From Halomicrobium katesii DSM 19301 (GTDB taxonomy: Archaea > Halobacteriota > Halobacteria > Halobacteriales > Haloarculaceae): a stretch of DNA of 64,000 nt. The notes beneath the pieces were generated by a model. It ran no database searches. It was not told where the DNA came from and was given only the letters and a program-made list of their open reading frames with translations. Positions 17,617 to 25,499 of this stretch are shown here, piece after piece (position 1 is the first letter of the stretch; each line of letters opens with the position of its first letter). Where the stretch lies: contig NZ_KB905378.1 in assembly GCF_000379085.1 (NCBI RefSeq), positions 1,758,327 through 1,822,326 on the forward strand, given 5' to 3'. A program made the translations under genes and the position numbers.

Positions 17617-18137
17617 ACCGTCTTTCGTCGCCGCGTCGTCGCCCTCGTCTGCGGGCGACGAACGCGCTCGCGAGCAGGGAGGCGTAGCCGACTGCCCCCG
17701 CGAGCACGGCCAGCCGTCCGACCGGGGTCGCGCCCGGCACGACCAGCCCCGCGAGCTGGCACAGGAGTCCGGCTGCGAGACCCGTGGCCGCGACATCGTC
17801 GGATCGACGCCCGCCGTCGGCCTAAAGCCACGGGCGAACGACTGGACGGTGTTCAGATAAGAGAGAGTAGCGTCATTCGGTCACCGAACGCCCTCGCGTC
17901 GCTCGACCGCTCCGGGGCTCGTTGCGCGCGCTCACTCCGTGCGCGTGCTTGTTCCGGGAGAGCAAGCTCTCCCGACGTTCGCCTCGCTCCGCTGGGCTCA
18001 CCGTCGCCCGGGAGGGATCGAGCGCCCGAAGAGCACGCTCTTCCGAGCCCGCGGCGCAAGCGCCGCGGACGCCGCTCGGTAGCCCGATCTGTGGCGGATA
18101 TTCTCTCTCCGGTCGAATAGTGCCGCCCCAGATCGGG
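17617..18137. other. Gene-poor stretch with stacked perfect hairpins
   Basis: About 520 nt without a convincing gene. On the minus strand 17626-17815 encodes a hydrophobic two-helix-like stretch (LAGLVVPGATPVGRLAVL...GYASLLASAFVA), but it has no ATG and its frame runs into the HTH gene, so it is at most a remnant. From 17880 there are perfect hairpins: 17956-17973 (GGGAGAGCAAGCTCTCCC), 18028-18043 (GAAGAGCACGCTCTTC) and 18049-18068 (CCGCGGCGCAAGCGCCGCGG). A longer dyad has arms at 18081-18097 and 18123-18139, with one mismatch in 17 bp. Confidence 0.6.
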
Positions 18138-18223
18138 CTATAGTAGCCATTGAAAATCAATGCACATCCGATCGCACGACTGCAGTGCGATCGGTGTGTA
18201 AATTGTTTCAATTGTTACTATAG
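18138..18223. repeat. Palindromic element A, copy 1
   Basis: 86-bp imperfect palindrome beginning CTATAGTAGCCATTGAAAA and ending TTTCAATTGTTACTATAG, with a central stem of CGATCGCAC/GTGCGATCG. Copies 2 (20973) and 3 (26492, opposite orientation) are nearly identical. No coding content, so MITE-like. This copy lies 110 nt upstream of trkA and is the only one not at a gene 3' end. Confidence 0.85.
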
Positions 18224-18332
18224 CGGGCCGAGGGCTTTCGGTGTCTCCAACTCAGAAAATGCAGCGGCTTATCTGAACACTACCTCAGGACCACGGGGTA
18301 CCTTTATCCACCACCGACTCGTAAGCGTTACC

Positions 18333-19019
18333 ATGAGATTCGTTATCGTGGGTGCCGGTCGCGTCGGACTCCGGACCGCTCGCGTGCTCGACGACGGCGG
18401 GCACGACGTGGTTCTCGTGGAGAACGACCCCACGAAAGTAGCGCGTGCCCGCGAAGAGGGACACGACGTGATCGAGGGCGACGGTGCGGTCGAGACGATC
18501 CTCGACGACGCCGATCTCGACCGTGCGGACGCACTCGGCGCGCTGACCGGCGACCTCAACGACAACTTCGTAGCCTGTATGATCGCCAAACAGTTTGACT
18601 GCCGGACCGTGATGCGCATCGACGAGGACTACCGCGAGGAGATCTACCGCAAGTACGCCGGCGACGTGGACGAAGTGATCTACCCCGAGCGCCTGGGGGC
18701 GATCGCCGCGAAGAACGCCCTGCTGGGCGGGAACATCCGTGCCGTCGCCGACATCGATCAGAACCTCCAGCTCGTGGAGTTCACCATCACCGAGCAGTCG
18801 CCGATGCGGGGCTACTCCATCAGCGAACTCGAACTGCCGGCCAACGCCCGACTGCTCGCGTTCGGCAAGCGCGACGAGCCCCTGGACCTGCCCGGCGAGG
18901 ACGAGACCCTCGATCTCGGCGATCACCTCGTCGTCCTCGCGGACTTCGACGCGCTCGGAGACGTGCGCAGCATCGTCGTCGGCGAGACCGGACGCGCGGC
19001 CACCATGGGAGGTGCCTGA
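18333..19019 (+). CDS. trkA: TrkA-family NAD-binding potassium uptake regulator
   Basis: 228 residues. The Rossmann TrkA-N domain (residues 1-120) starts with MRFVIVGAGRVGLRTARVL (GxGxxG). The Asp/Glu at the end of strand 2 (VLVEND) binds the NAD ribose. A TrkA-C domain follows (about 140-220, MRGYSISELELPANARLLAF). It is the cytoplasmic gating/regulatory subunit of Trk/Ktr potassium channels. ATG at 18333 begins the Rossmann strand; the upstream in-frame sequence is palindromic element A. The stop is 1 nt from the Lrp-ligand-domain gene, so the two form an operon. No membrane Trk subunit is in the window. Confidence 0.9.
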   Translation: MRFVIVGAGRVGLRTARVLDDGGHDVVLVENDPTKVARAREEGHDVIEGDGAVETILDDADLDRADALGALTGDLNDNFVACMIAKQFDCRTVMRIDEDYREEIYRKYAGDVDEVIYPERLGAIAAKNALLGGNIRAVADIDQNLQLVEFTITEQSPMRGYSISELELPANARLLAFGKRDEPLDLPGEDETLDLGDHLVVLADFDALGDVRSIVVGETGRAATMGGA

Positions 19020-19020
19020 G

Positions 19021-19251
19021 ATGGTCGTCGCCTACGTGATGGTCAAGGTGTACACCGGCGACGCCGACCGGCTCAAGGGCGAAATCGAAGCCATCGACGG
19101 CGTCACGGCCGCTCACATCGTCGCCGGGGACGTAGACTTCATCGCGAAGGTCGTCGTCGAGACGCCCGCCGAGGTCAAGGACATCGCCGCCAAACAGATC
19201 CAGGCGATCGAGGGCGTCGAGGACACGCAGACCTACATCGCGATGGACTGA
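19021..19251 (+). CDS. Stand-alone Lrp/AsnC ligand-binding (RAM) domain protein
   Basis: 76 residues, just the AsnC_trans_reg dimerisation/effector domain: MVVAYVMVKVYTGDADRLKG, then GVTAAHIVAGDVDFIAKVVVETPAEVKDI, without a DNA-binding helix-turn-helix. Such single-domain proteins bind small effectors such as amino acids. It begins 1 nt after the trkA stop, so it may tune TrkA or form mixed oligomers with full-length Lrp proteins (inference). The TGA stop codon is the first three bases of palindromic element B1. Confidence 0.87.
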   Translation: MVVAYVMVKVYTGDADRLKGEIEAIDGVTAAHIVAGDVDFIAKVVVETPAEVKDIAAKQIQAIEGVEDTQTYIAMD

Positions 19252-19333
19252 TACGGTTTATTGTAGTTGCTTACCGGTGATCGTCTACTCCGTGGCGACG
19301 ATCACCGGTAAATCGCTACAATAATCGGTATGA
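19249..19333. repeat. Palindromic element B, copy 1
   Basis: 85-bp palindrome, TGATACGGTTTATTGTAG... to ...CTACAATAATCGGTATGA, with an inner ACCGGTGATCGTC/GACGATCACCGGT stem around CTACTCCGTGGC. The first TGA is the stop codon of the upstream gene. It is followed (19334-19421) by further small GC hairpins before the convergent gene. Confidence 0.88.
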
Positions 19334-19421
19334 AGACTAAACTTTACTTCGTCGGGTTCGAGTCGCGCTCTCCGAGCGCGCTCGGAGTGAACCACGCTCG
19401 CTACGCTCGCGTGGATAGAAG

Positions 19422-19934
19422 TCACAAAGGCGTCCCGCCGGCACCGTCCTCGCCGTTGGTCTGGGCCTGGTCGACGAGATCGGCGACCGCACCCTCGTAC
19501 TCGTAGCCGGGGACGACCCCCTCGACGTACGTCCCCTCGACGTACTCGACGAACGTCTTGGCGACCTGTGCGGCGGTGTCGGCGTTGCCCAGTTCGAACC
19601 CGTAGGTGACGACGACGGTCTCGCCGTCGCGTTCGACTCCAAACTCGTCCAGGTCGACGCTCGTCCGGGTGGCCTTGGGAGCGTCTTCGAGGCGGCGTTC
19701 GAGCGTCTCGAACCAGCCGTCTGTGACGGCGTCGCCGACCGTCTCGACGGTCGCGGCGGACAGTGTCGGAGCCCGGACGGTGACGGTGTAGGCGACGCGC
19801 CACTCCGGCGCGTCGTCCGCGACGACGATACCCTCGAAGGCAGTCGTCGTCACGCGATAGCCGTCGTCGGTCGGCTCGAACGCGCCGTTTCTCTCGAAGG
19901 CACTAGCTGCACTCTCGGGCGAATCGTCGCTCAT
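19422..19934 (-). CDS. DUF5813-like conserved haloarchaeal protein
   Basis: 170 residues, acidic and soluble. It starts MSDDSPESAASAFERNG and contains YTVTVRAPTLSAATVETVGDAV and KTFVEYVEGTYVEGVVPGYEY. I associate it with the haloarchaeal family of unknown function DUF5813; this is from memory of sequence style, not a search. No catalytic motif is visible. It is convergent with the Lrp-domain gene across element B1. ATG at 19934 is chosen because upstream frame sequence looks non-coding. Confidence 0.75.
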   Translation of the reverse strand: MSDDSPESAASAFERNGAFEPTDDGYRVTTTAFEGIVVADDAPEWRVAYTVTVRAPTLSAATVETVGDAVTDGWFETLERRLEDAPKATRTSVDLDEFGVERDGETVVVTYGFELGNADTAAQVAKTFVEYVEGTYVEGVVPGYEYEGAVADLVDQAQTNGEDGAGGTPL

Positions 19935-20011
19935 TGCACGTCCGTAGGCCGCTTGCGGGCAAAAGCCCGTCGCCACGCCACCACAGTGAGCGCGACGACG
20001 CCGTCGAACCG

Positions 20012-20212
20012 ATGGCGCTCGCGCCCTTCCATCTCGGTCCGGCGCTACTCGCCGGTGTCGTCCCGTATCGGTTCCTCGATCTGCCGACAGTGCTGGCTGG
20101 CAGTGTCGTCGTCGACGTTCGGGCCGCACTGGTCGTGTTCGGCCCCCTCGACGGGCCGGTCCACGGCGTCCTGACGACGTTCGTCGGAGCGACCGCCGTC
20201 GCTGTCGGCTCT
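20012..20212 (+). pseudogene. Truncated membrane protein fragment (YdjM/metal-dependent-hydrolase-like N-terminus)
   Basis: The frame from 20012 reads MALAPFHLGPALLAGVVPYR, then FLDLPTVLAGSVVVDVRAAL and FGPLDGPVHGVLTTFVGA. This resembles the N-terminal two to three helices of haloarchaeal membrane-bound metal-dependent hydrolases, with conserved D and H in the VDV and GPVHG segments. The frame then becomes low-complexity and runs into the tRNA-Leu gene, so the rest of the protein is absent. Probably a decayed remnant. Confidence 0.5.
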
Positions 20213-20248
20213 AACGGTCGCTCTCGGAGCGTCCCGATCCGGGAGAAT

Positions 20249-20332
20249 GCGAGGGATGGGATTCGAACCCACGGACCCCTACGGGAGCGGGTCTTAAGCC
20301 CACCGCCTTTGGCCAGGCTCGGCTACCCTCGC
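20249..20332 (-). tRNA. tRNA-Leu (UAA anticodon)
   Basis: 84 nt. Read on the minus strand it starts GCGAGGG and ends CCCTCGC, giving a 7-bp acceptor stem. It has a D-arm with TAGCCGAGCCTGG, the anticodon loop CTTAAGA (TAA), a long class II variable arm (CCCGCTCCCGTAGGGG) and the T-arm GTGGGTTCGAATCCCAT. The long variable arm and anticodon identify leucine. CCA is not encoded. Confidence 0.95.
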
Positions 20333-20458
20333 GCGTCCTGGACTACCGACGGCCGATGGGTTGGGGCTTTCGGTCTCTGGGCCGCGACCGTCGGCGGTCG
20401 AGAGCCGTCGATCGAGACTGCCGAGCGACCACACGGGACTGACCACTCCGTTTCACGC

Positions 20459-20543
20459 TGATACGGATTATTGTAGCGATTTACCGGTGATCGTCTACTC
20501 CGTGGCAACGATCACCGGTAAGCAACTACGATAAACCGTATGA
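20459..20543. repeat. Palindromic element B, copy 2
   Basis: 85 bp, TGATACGGATTATTGTAGCG to ACTACGATAAACCGTATGA, close to B1 and B3 in the inner ACCGGTGATCGTC stem but with the outer arms exchanged. It ends 37 nt from the 3' end of the ferredoxin gene. Confidence 0.88.
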
Positions 20544-20580
20544 GTGCCACCGACACCGGGAGGACGAGAGCGGTCGGTGA

Positions 20581-20922
20581 TCACCAGTCGACCGACAGCG
20601 TCCCGTCGCCCTCGGGGTCGGGAGCGATCTCCTCGTCGGTCCGGCGGTCGACCACGTGGATGACGCCCACGTCTTTCTTGGCCGGACACACCTCGGCGGC
20701 ACGGATCTCGTCGTCGACCTCGTCCTCGCCGACGAAGTACATCTTCGGTGCGGCGATCCCGGTGTCGAGGTTCAGGTCCCAGTTGTGCGAGACCTCGGCG
20801 CACTTGCCCGCGCCGATGCACTTGTTGGCCTCGAAGATGATCTTGTAGGGTTTGTCTTCGACCGGCGGCGCGTCGGTCCCGCCCATCTGGCTCGGGTCGA
20901 CCGGAGCGTCTTCGTCTGCCAT
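20581..20922 (-). CDS. Ferredoxin, three-Cys type ([3Fe-4S] likely)
   Basis: 113 residues. The cluster motif is KCIGAGKCAEV (Cys35, Cys41), with Cys79 in AEVCPAKKDVG. The position between Cys35 and Cys41 that would hold the extra ligand of a [4Fe-4S] cluster is Ala, so a single [3Fe-4S] cluster is likely. An acidic N-terminal extension of about 24 residues and a C-terminal IHVVDRRTDEEI strand flank it. It is a small cytoplasmic electron carrier with unknown partner. Elements B2 and A2 flank the gene on either side. Confidence 0.85.
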   Translation of the reverse strand: MADEDAPVDPSQMGGTDAPPVEDKPYKIIFEANKCIGAGKCAEVSHNWDLNLDTGIAAPKMYFVGEDEVDDEIRAAEVCPAKKDVGVIHVVDRRTDEEIAPDPEGDGTLSVDW

Positions 20923-20972
20923 ATCGGACGAACGCGGGCTGGACAGTTAAGCCCGACTCTTCCCGCAGGAGG

Positions 20973-21058
20973 CTATAGTAGCCATTGAAAATCAATGCAC
21001 ACCCGATCGCACGACAGCAGTGCGATCGGTGTGTAAATCGTTTCAATTGTTACTATAC
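20973..21058. repeat. Palindromic element A, copy 2
   Basis: 86 bp, same orientation as copy 1, with CACACCCGATCGCAC in the left stem and the last base C instead of G. It overlaps the end of the MFS transporter gene and supplies its last residues (RYSNN) and the TGA stop (21043-21045). Confidence 0.88.
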
Positions 21059-22218
21059 CGTCCGACGCCGGCAGCGTTGCCGAGTCGGCGCAGCGTCGAC
21101 CCGTGAAAGCCCAGGCTCAACAGGAGGGCGGCGGCCGCGAGCGCCGATAGCACGAAGTACATCGACTGGACGCCCACGAGGTCCATCACGTTCCCGGCAC
21201 CCAGTTGTCCCAGCGCGCGCCCGGTCCCGATCCCGAAGGCCGACAGCACCGCCTGTCCCGTCGAGGTCAGCTCGTCGGGCGAGAAGCGGTGGGCGAACTC
21301 GACGACGGCGAGGTTGTACAGCGCCAGCCCGACGCCCAGCACCAGCTGGACCGCCATGATCGCCGTCGCCGTCCCCACGGCGGCGTAGACGAGGTAACAG
21401 CCGGCAAAGAGGGCGGCACCGAGCGAGAGCTGCGTGCGGTTGGCGAGCCCGATCTTGGCCATCGAGAGGAAGATGACGGCCTCGCCGACGGTCTTGACCA
21501 TCCACGCCGTCCCCGTGAGGCTGTCCGGCGCGCCGATCGCCCGGACGTACACCGAGAAGTAGGCGCTGCCCGAGGAACTGGCCCCACCCAGCAGCACCGC
21601 GACGCCGAGCAAGAGCAGGAACCGTCGGTTGCGCAGGAGCTTGACGGCCTCCCGTCGGAGATCCGGCGTCAGGTCGGCGTCGGCGTCGGGCACGCTGCGG
21701 ACGATCAGGATCAGCACGACCATCCCGACCGCGTAGATGTAGAAGACGATCTCCGTCGCGAACCGCGAGAGCAGCCACCCGATGACGAGACTCCCCAGTC
21801 CGAACGCGATCGAGCCGAAGGCCCGGACCTGTCCGTAGTCGACGCCACGGGAGAGGATCATCGCGTTGGTGATCGGGACGATCGGTGACCGCACCGTCGA
21901 GAGCAGCGCCGTCGCCAGCACGAGCAAGAGGAAGGGATCGGGGACGCGCCCGGCCAGCGGGAAGGCGAGAACGGCCACGCCCGACACGCCGGCCGCGATC
22001 AACAGGACCGGCTTGGAGGCCGCGAAGCGATCGGCCACGCCGCCCCAGATCGGCTGGGCGATCATCCCGCCGACGACGAGCAGCGCGCCCAACAGCCCCA
22101 TCTGTCCCCCGGTCAGTCCGAGCTCCTCGAAGTAGGCGTTCCGGAAGACGACGAAGCCGTTCGAGGAGGCGAAGAAGACGAAATACAGCAGCTGATAGCC
22201 GCGCTTGTCCCCGAGCAT
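21043..22218 (-). CDS. Major facilitator superfamily transporter
   Basis: 391 residues, about 12 membrane helices. N-terminal MLGDKRGYQLLYFVFFASSNGFVV begins helix 1. The loop 2-3 signature is partly visible as QPIWGGVADRFAASKP. A central cytoplasmic loop (RSVPDADADLTPDLRREAVKLLRNRR) separates the halves. It resembles the PF12832-type (LacY/NupG-like) branch; substrate unknown. ATG at 22218 is preferred to the TTG at 22227. The C-terminal residues and stop codon lie inside palindromic element A2, so the natural C-terminus has probably been replaced by the insertion. Confidence 0.88.
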   Translation of the reverse strand: MLGDKRGYQLLYFVFFASSNGFVVFRNAYFEELGLTGGQMGLLGALLVVGGMIAQPIWGGVADRFAASKPVLLIAAGVSGVAVLAFPLAGRVPDPFLLLVLATALLSTVRSPIVPITNAMILSRGVDYGQVRAFGSIAFGLGSLVIGWLLSRFATEIVFYIYAVGMVVLILIVRSVPDADADLTPDLRREAVKLLRNRRFLLLLGVAVLLGGASSSGSAYFSVYVRAIGAPDSLTGTAWMVKTVGEAVIFLSMAKIGLANRTQLSLGAALFAGCYLVYAAVGTATAIMAVQLVLGVGLALYNLAVVEFAHRFSPDELTSTGQAVLSAFGIGTGRALGQLGAGNVMDLVGVQSMYFVLSALAAAALLLSLGFHGSTLRRLGNAAGVGRYSNN

Positions 22219-22410
22219 GGGCAACACTCTCGATTCCTCCTACTTCAACCCACGGATACGATACTACAGCCGTTGTTAATAGCCGCGAGCGTCCGGCGAC
22301 AGCGACCCGCTAGCGCCGTTCAGGCCCGCGCTGCCGAACGACGTGAGACGAACAGTTGCCGTTGGTCTCGCGTTGTCGACGGTCTCGCGGGACGCGTCGT
22401 ACCGTTCGTC

Positions 22411-22495
22411 TCATACGGACGGTTGTCGGACTGTCCCGGTGAGCGTCGCCACGGGGTAGACGCTCACCGGTACGCAACTACAACGTTCCGTATCA
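22411..22495. repeat. Palindromic element B, copy 4 (GTGAGCGTC subtype)
   Basis: 85 bp, TCATACGGACGGTTGTCGGA to CAACGTTCCGTATCA, with inner stem GTGAGCGTC/GACGCTCAC around GCCACGGGGTA. Its terminal TCA, read on the minus strand, is the TGA stop codon of the cyclophilin gene. Confidence 0.88.
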
Positions 22496-23032
22496 GTCGT
22501 GGATCTCGACGCCGTCGATCGTGATCGGCGTGGTCGGTCCGTCGTGCATGTCCGTGTCGGCGTTGCCGATCGCCTCGACGACGTCCATTCCGTCCGCGAC
22601 CTCGCCGAAGACGGCGTGCTTGTCGTCGAGGTGTGGCTGGGCGTCGAGCGTGATGAAGAACTGCGAGCCGTTCGTGTCCGGACCGCTGTTGGCCATCGAG
22701 AGCTTGCCGGCCTCGTCGTGGCGCAGTTCGTCGTGGAACTCGTCGTCGAACTGGTAGCCGGGGCCGCCCCGTCCGGTGCCGGTCGGATCGCCGGTCTGGA
22801 TCATGAAGTCCTCGATGACGCGGTGGAACTCGACGCCCTCGTACAGCGAGTCGCCGCGGATCTCGCCGCTCTCGGGGTCTTCCCACGTCGCCGTGTCCGG
22901 TGCCGGCTCGGCGTCGGCTGCCGGATCGTGCTCGGCCAGTCCGAGGAAGTTCTCGACGGTACGTGGTGCGCGCTCGTCGTACAGTTCCAGTTCGATGTCG
23001 CCCTTCGAGGTCTCCAGCGTGACGCGTGTCAT
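22493..23032 (-). CDS. Peptidyl-prolyl cis-trans isomerase (cyclophilin)
   Basis: 179 residues, a whole cyclophilin domain. MTRVTLETSKGDIELELY is the first strand. FHRVIEDFMIQTGDPTGTGRGGPGY carries the catalytic Arg and Gln region, and ANSGPDTNGSQFFITL is the active-site signature. An insertion of about 35 residues (EHDPAADAEPAPDTATWEDP region) after the first helix is typical of haloarchaeal members. Cytoplasmic protein folding. ATG at 23032 starts the first strand. The stop codon is provided by element B4. Confidence 0.95.
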   Translation of the reverse strand: MTRVTLETSKGDIELELYDERAPRTVENFLGLAEHDPAADAEPAPDTATWEDPESGEIRGDSLYEGVEFHRVIEDFMIQTGDPTGTGRGGPGYQFDDEFHDELRHDEAGKLSMANSGPDTNGSQFFITLDAQPHLDDKHAVFGEVADGMDVVEAIGNADTDMHDGPTTPITIDGVEIHD

Positions 23033-23098
23033 ACGTCCGACGAGGGCGGGTAGGCTGAAAAACCCTCGTTGTTCGATCGAGCGACTGCGTCCCATCGG

Positions 23099-23857
23099 TC
23101 ACAGCCTCGCCGTCACCTGCTCGCCGCTGACGACTTCCGGCACGATCACCTCGTCGGCACCCGCACGACGGGCCAGCGCTTCGTCCATCCGACTGCCGGC
23201 CCGAACCACCAGCTCGACGGTGGGCGCGAGCTGACTCGCGGCGATGGCGATCTGGACGTTCGCGCTCGTGTCGTCGATAGCGCCGATCACGGTCCGGGAC
23301 CGTTCGACGCCAGCGTCGGTCAGCGTCTCGTCCTGTCGGGCGTCGCCGCTGACTGCGAGGTGCCCGTCGTCGATCGCTCGCTCGAACTGTTCGTCTGCCT
23401 GTTCGACGACGACGACGTCGCGGTCGCGCTCTTGCAACCCCGCGGCGACGGTCTGTCCGAAGGTCCCGTAGCCACAGACCACGACGTGGTCGTCGAGTTC
23501 CTCGATCGTCTGTTCGATTTGCATCTGTCGAAGTTCCTCCTGAATCTGGCCGCCGAACGTCGCCGACAGCAGCGTCTCGCCGATCCACAGTCCCGCCACC
23601 ACGAGTCCGGAGAGCACGACGATGGCGTACGCTTTGACCAGTCGGACCGGGCCGTCGTGGGACCGGAAGTGCAACTCGATACTGGTCGGATCGAGGAGCC
23701 AGAACAGTGCGTCGACGACGCCGACGCCAGCGAGCGCCCTGAAGCCCACGACGCCCGCCGCGACGACGGCCACGAACCCGAAGACCGGTCGTACCATCCG
23801 ACGCAAGAGCGCCCGTCGCAGGACACCCCTGAGGAGCGTCCCGAGCACCGTCAGCAC
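23099..23857 (-). CDS. Two-helix membrane protein with TrkA-N (RCK) domain, potassium-channel-like
   Basis: About 252 residues. Two membrane helices (near residues 20-50 and 75-100: VFGFVAVVAAGVVGFRALAG and AYAIVVLSGLVVAGLWIGET) are followed by an RCK/TrkA-N Rossmann domain (HVVVCGYGTFGQTVAAGL, then VVVVEQAD and GDARQDETL). No TVGYG selectivity filter is seen, so it is not a classic K+ channel; the haloarchaeal two-TM-RCK type may be a regulator of another channel. The start is uncertain: GTG at 23857 is favoured because the upstream frame to 23962 has Cys-rich non-coding character. Confidence 0.75.
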   Translation of the reverse strand: MLTVLGTLLRGVLRRALLRRMVRPVFGFVAVVAAGVVGFRALAGVGVVDALFWLLDPTSIELHFRSHDGPVRLVKAYAIVVLSGLVVAGLWIGETLLSATFGGQIQEELRQMQIEQTIEELDDHVVVCGYGTFGQTVAAGLQERDRDVVVVEQADEQFERAIDDGHLAVSGDARQDETLTDAGVERSRTVIGAIDDTSANVQIAIAASQLAPTVELVVRAGSRMDEALARRAGADEVIVPEVVSGEQVTARL

Positions 23858-24053
23858 CGCACCTCCGGACCGGCCTGTGGCGGATCGATACGATGTGGGA
23901 CGACACTCATACTGATCTGTGACACACTCTGTGTCGAAATAACAGGTGAGGATTGATACCATTTCTCATTAAACAGTATGGAGACATTAAATCCGAACCC
24001 CCACGGGGTACGGGCACCGGGGTAGCGGTGCGGACGGCGGTCGACGTGGCTCG

Positions 24054-24647
24054 CTACAGCGACGCCACGACGAACTCGGTGCTGGAGCCGAGGGGGTCGT
24101 CTGCACTCGTCGTTCGGAGGTCGTCGAAACCCGCGTCCCGAAGCTGTGTGAGCGTCTGTTCGCGACCCGGCGCGGCGAAGAACATCTCACCGCCCATCCA
24201 GCCGCGGCGAACCGTCTCGAAGCGGCCACCGGGCAGCGTCATCAGGACGCTGCCGCCCGGCTCCAGTACCCGAGCGAACTCCCGGTAGACGGTCGGCTGT
24301 TCGTCGCGTGGGACGTGAAAGACCGCGTGGTAGGCCGTGATCCCGTCGACGGCGTCGTCGGCGACCGGCAACGCGGTCATGTCCCCTTGCAGGAGGCGGG
24401 CCTCGGGAACCGTCTGGGCTGCGAGTTCGAGCCCACGCCCGGAGAAGTCCAGTCCCAGGCTACCGGCCGGCAGGTTCGCCAGCGTCCGGGCACCGTCGCC
24501 ACAGCCCGCGTCGAGGACGAGCGGCTCGGGCGGTAACTCGTCGAGGAAGTCTCCGATCAGCGCCGCGTCGGAACCGCCGGGATCACGCTGGCGAGCGTAC
24601 GTCTCGGCGACTTCGTCCCAGGCCGCGCGGATATCGTTACGGTCCAT
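24054..24647 (-). CDS. Class I SAM-dependent methyltransferase
   Basis: 197 residues. Motif I VLDAGCGDGARTLANL (near residues 43-58), the acidic residue after strand 2 (LGLDFSG) and the motif LLQGDMTALPVADDAVDGITAYHAVFHV place it in the Methyltransf_11 (UbiE/Coq5-like) group. The post-motif LEPGGSVLMTLPGG is present. Substrate unknown. ATG at 24647 is the natural start; a gap of 84 nt separates it from the divergent zinc-ribbon gene. Confidence 0.9.
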   Translation of the reverse strand: MDRNDIRAAWDEVAETYARQRDPGGSDAALIGDFLDELPPEPLVLDAGCGDGARTLANLPAGSLGLDFSGRGLELAAQTVPEARLLQGDMTALPVADDAVDGITAYHAVFHVPRDEQPTVYREFARVLEPGGSVLMTLPGGRFETVRRGWMGGEMFFAAPGREQTLTQLRDAGFDDLRTTSADDPLGSSTEFVVASL

Positions 24648-24731
24648 GCCGTCTGTTGGGGCTCGTCTCCAAAGAGTGCTCCCCGGCCAGTCAGATCCGA
24701 CGGTATTTCCGCTCGGCGGCCAAGGAGTCGT

Positions 24732-25499
24732 ATGGTCGACACGGCCACGGACGCACACACGGCAGCCGTCGACGCTATCGCTGACCGACGCTACGGACGT
24801 GCCGGCGACGAGTACACCCGCGCGGCGCGGGCGACACTCGCCGACCCACACGACGGACAGCACCCCTTCGAACCCGACGAGAAAGGGTGGATCGGCGACG
24901 GACTGCGCTTGCTCGCGACGGCCGCGGTCGCCTACCGCGTCGCGGGAGCCGACGAACGGGCGACCCACCGCTGTGTCGAGGGCGTCGCCGTCGCACGGGA
25001 CCTCGAACACGTCCTCGAACACCCGGTACAGCGAGCCTGCCTCGCCGAGTTCGTCGCCGACTACCGGGTCGTGGGCGACGTGGGAGAGCCACAGGCGGCG
25101 TACGCGGACGCGGTCGACGCCTACGAGGCGGCCGACGCGGAGTCGCCACAGCGGTGGGCGACGACACCGCTTTTCGAGGCCGCGGCGGCGACGATCAAAC
25201 AGGTCGCTCGCGGGCTCGACGACGGGGAAATCGCGATCACGTGGGAGGATCTCCACGGGGCCGATCCGAACGAGCCGGGTCGGTTTCTCGCTCACCGCGC
25301 GCAGTTCAAGCGCCAGCGGTTCCCCTCGTTGCTCGCGCACGTGGTCGACGACGGCACTCTCGCCGCGAGCCGCGGCACGACGGAGTACAACAACGCGAAC
25401 TTCAGCTGTCCGGAGTGTGGCTCGACGGACGTGAACTGGATCGCCGACCGCACGCTCTGCATGCGGTGTTCGACACCGATGGAGCGCTCTAGTCGGTGA
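24732..25499 (+). CDS. Haloarchaeal protein with C-terminal zinc ribbon, function unknown
   Basis: 255 residues. The first 200 are helical and TPR-like in composition (AVDAIADRRYGRAGDEYTRAARATL, AAVAYRVAGADERATHRC). The last 35 carry a zinc ribbon: FSCPECGSTDVNWIADRTLCMRC (CxxC-x14-CxxC). Zinc ribbons of this kind bind nucleic acid or proteins. Not recognised as a named family. The 3' end overlaps the convergent hydrolase gene by 11 nt. Confidence 0.8.
   Translation: MVDTATDAHTAAVDAIADRRYGRAGDEYTRAARATLADPHDGQHPFEPDEKGWIGDGLRLLATAAVAYRVAGADERATHRCVEGVAVARDLEHVLEHPVQRACLAEFVADYRVVGDVGEPQAAYADAVDAYEAADAESPQRWATTPLFEAAAATIKQVARGLDDGEIAITWEDLHGADPNEPGRFLAHRAQFKRQRFPSLLAHVVDDGTLAASRGTTEYNNANFSCPECGSTDVNWIADRTLCMRCSTPMERSSR

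Noticed and set aside
17626..17815. Hydrophobic two-helix-like minus-strand frame
   Set aside because: It has no ATG, an in-frame stop upstream and no stop before the neighbouring HTH gene. At best it is a remnant, mentioned in the region note.
17880..18080. Stacked hairpins considered as CRISPR or ncRNA
   Set aside because: The hairpins differ in sequence and have no constant repeat/spacer lengths, so it is not CRISPR; no conserved RNA family is recognised.
20270..20460. Open frame through tRNA-Leu (RDGIRTHGPL-like translation)
   Set aside because: Translation across a tRNA gene; typical false protein.
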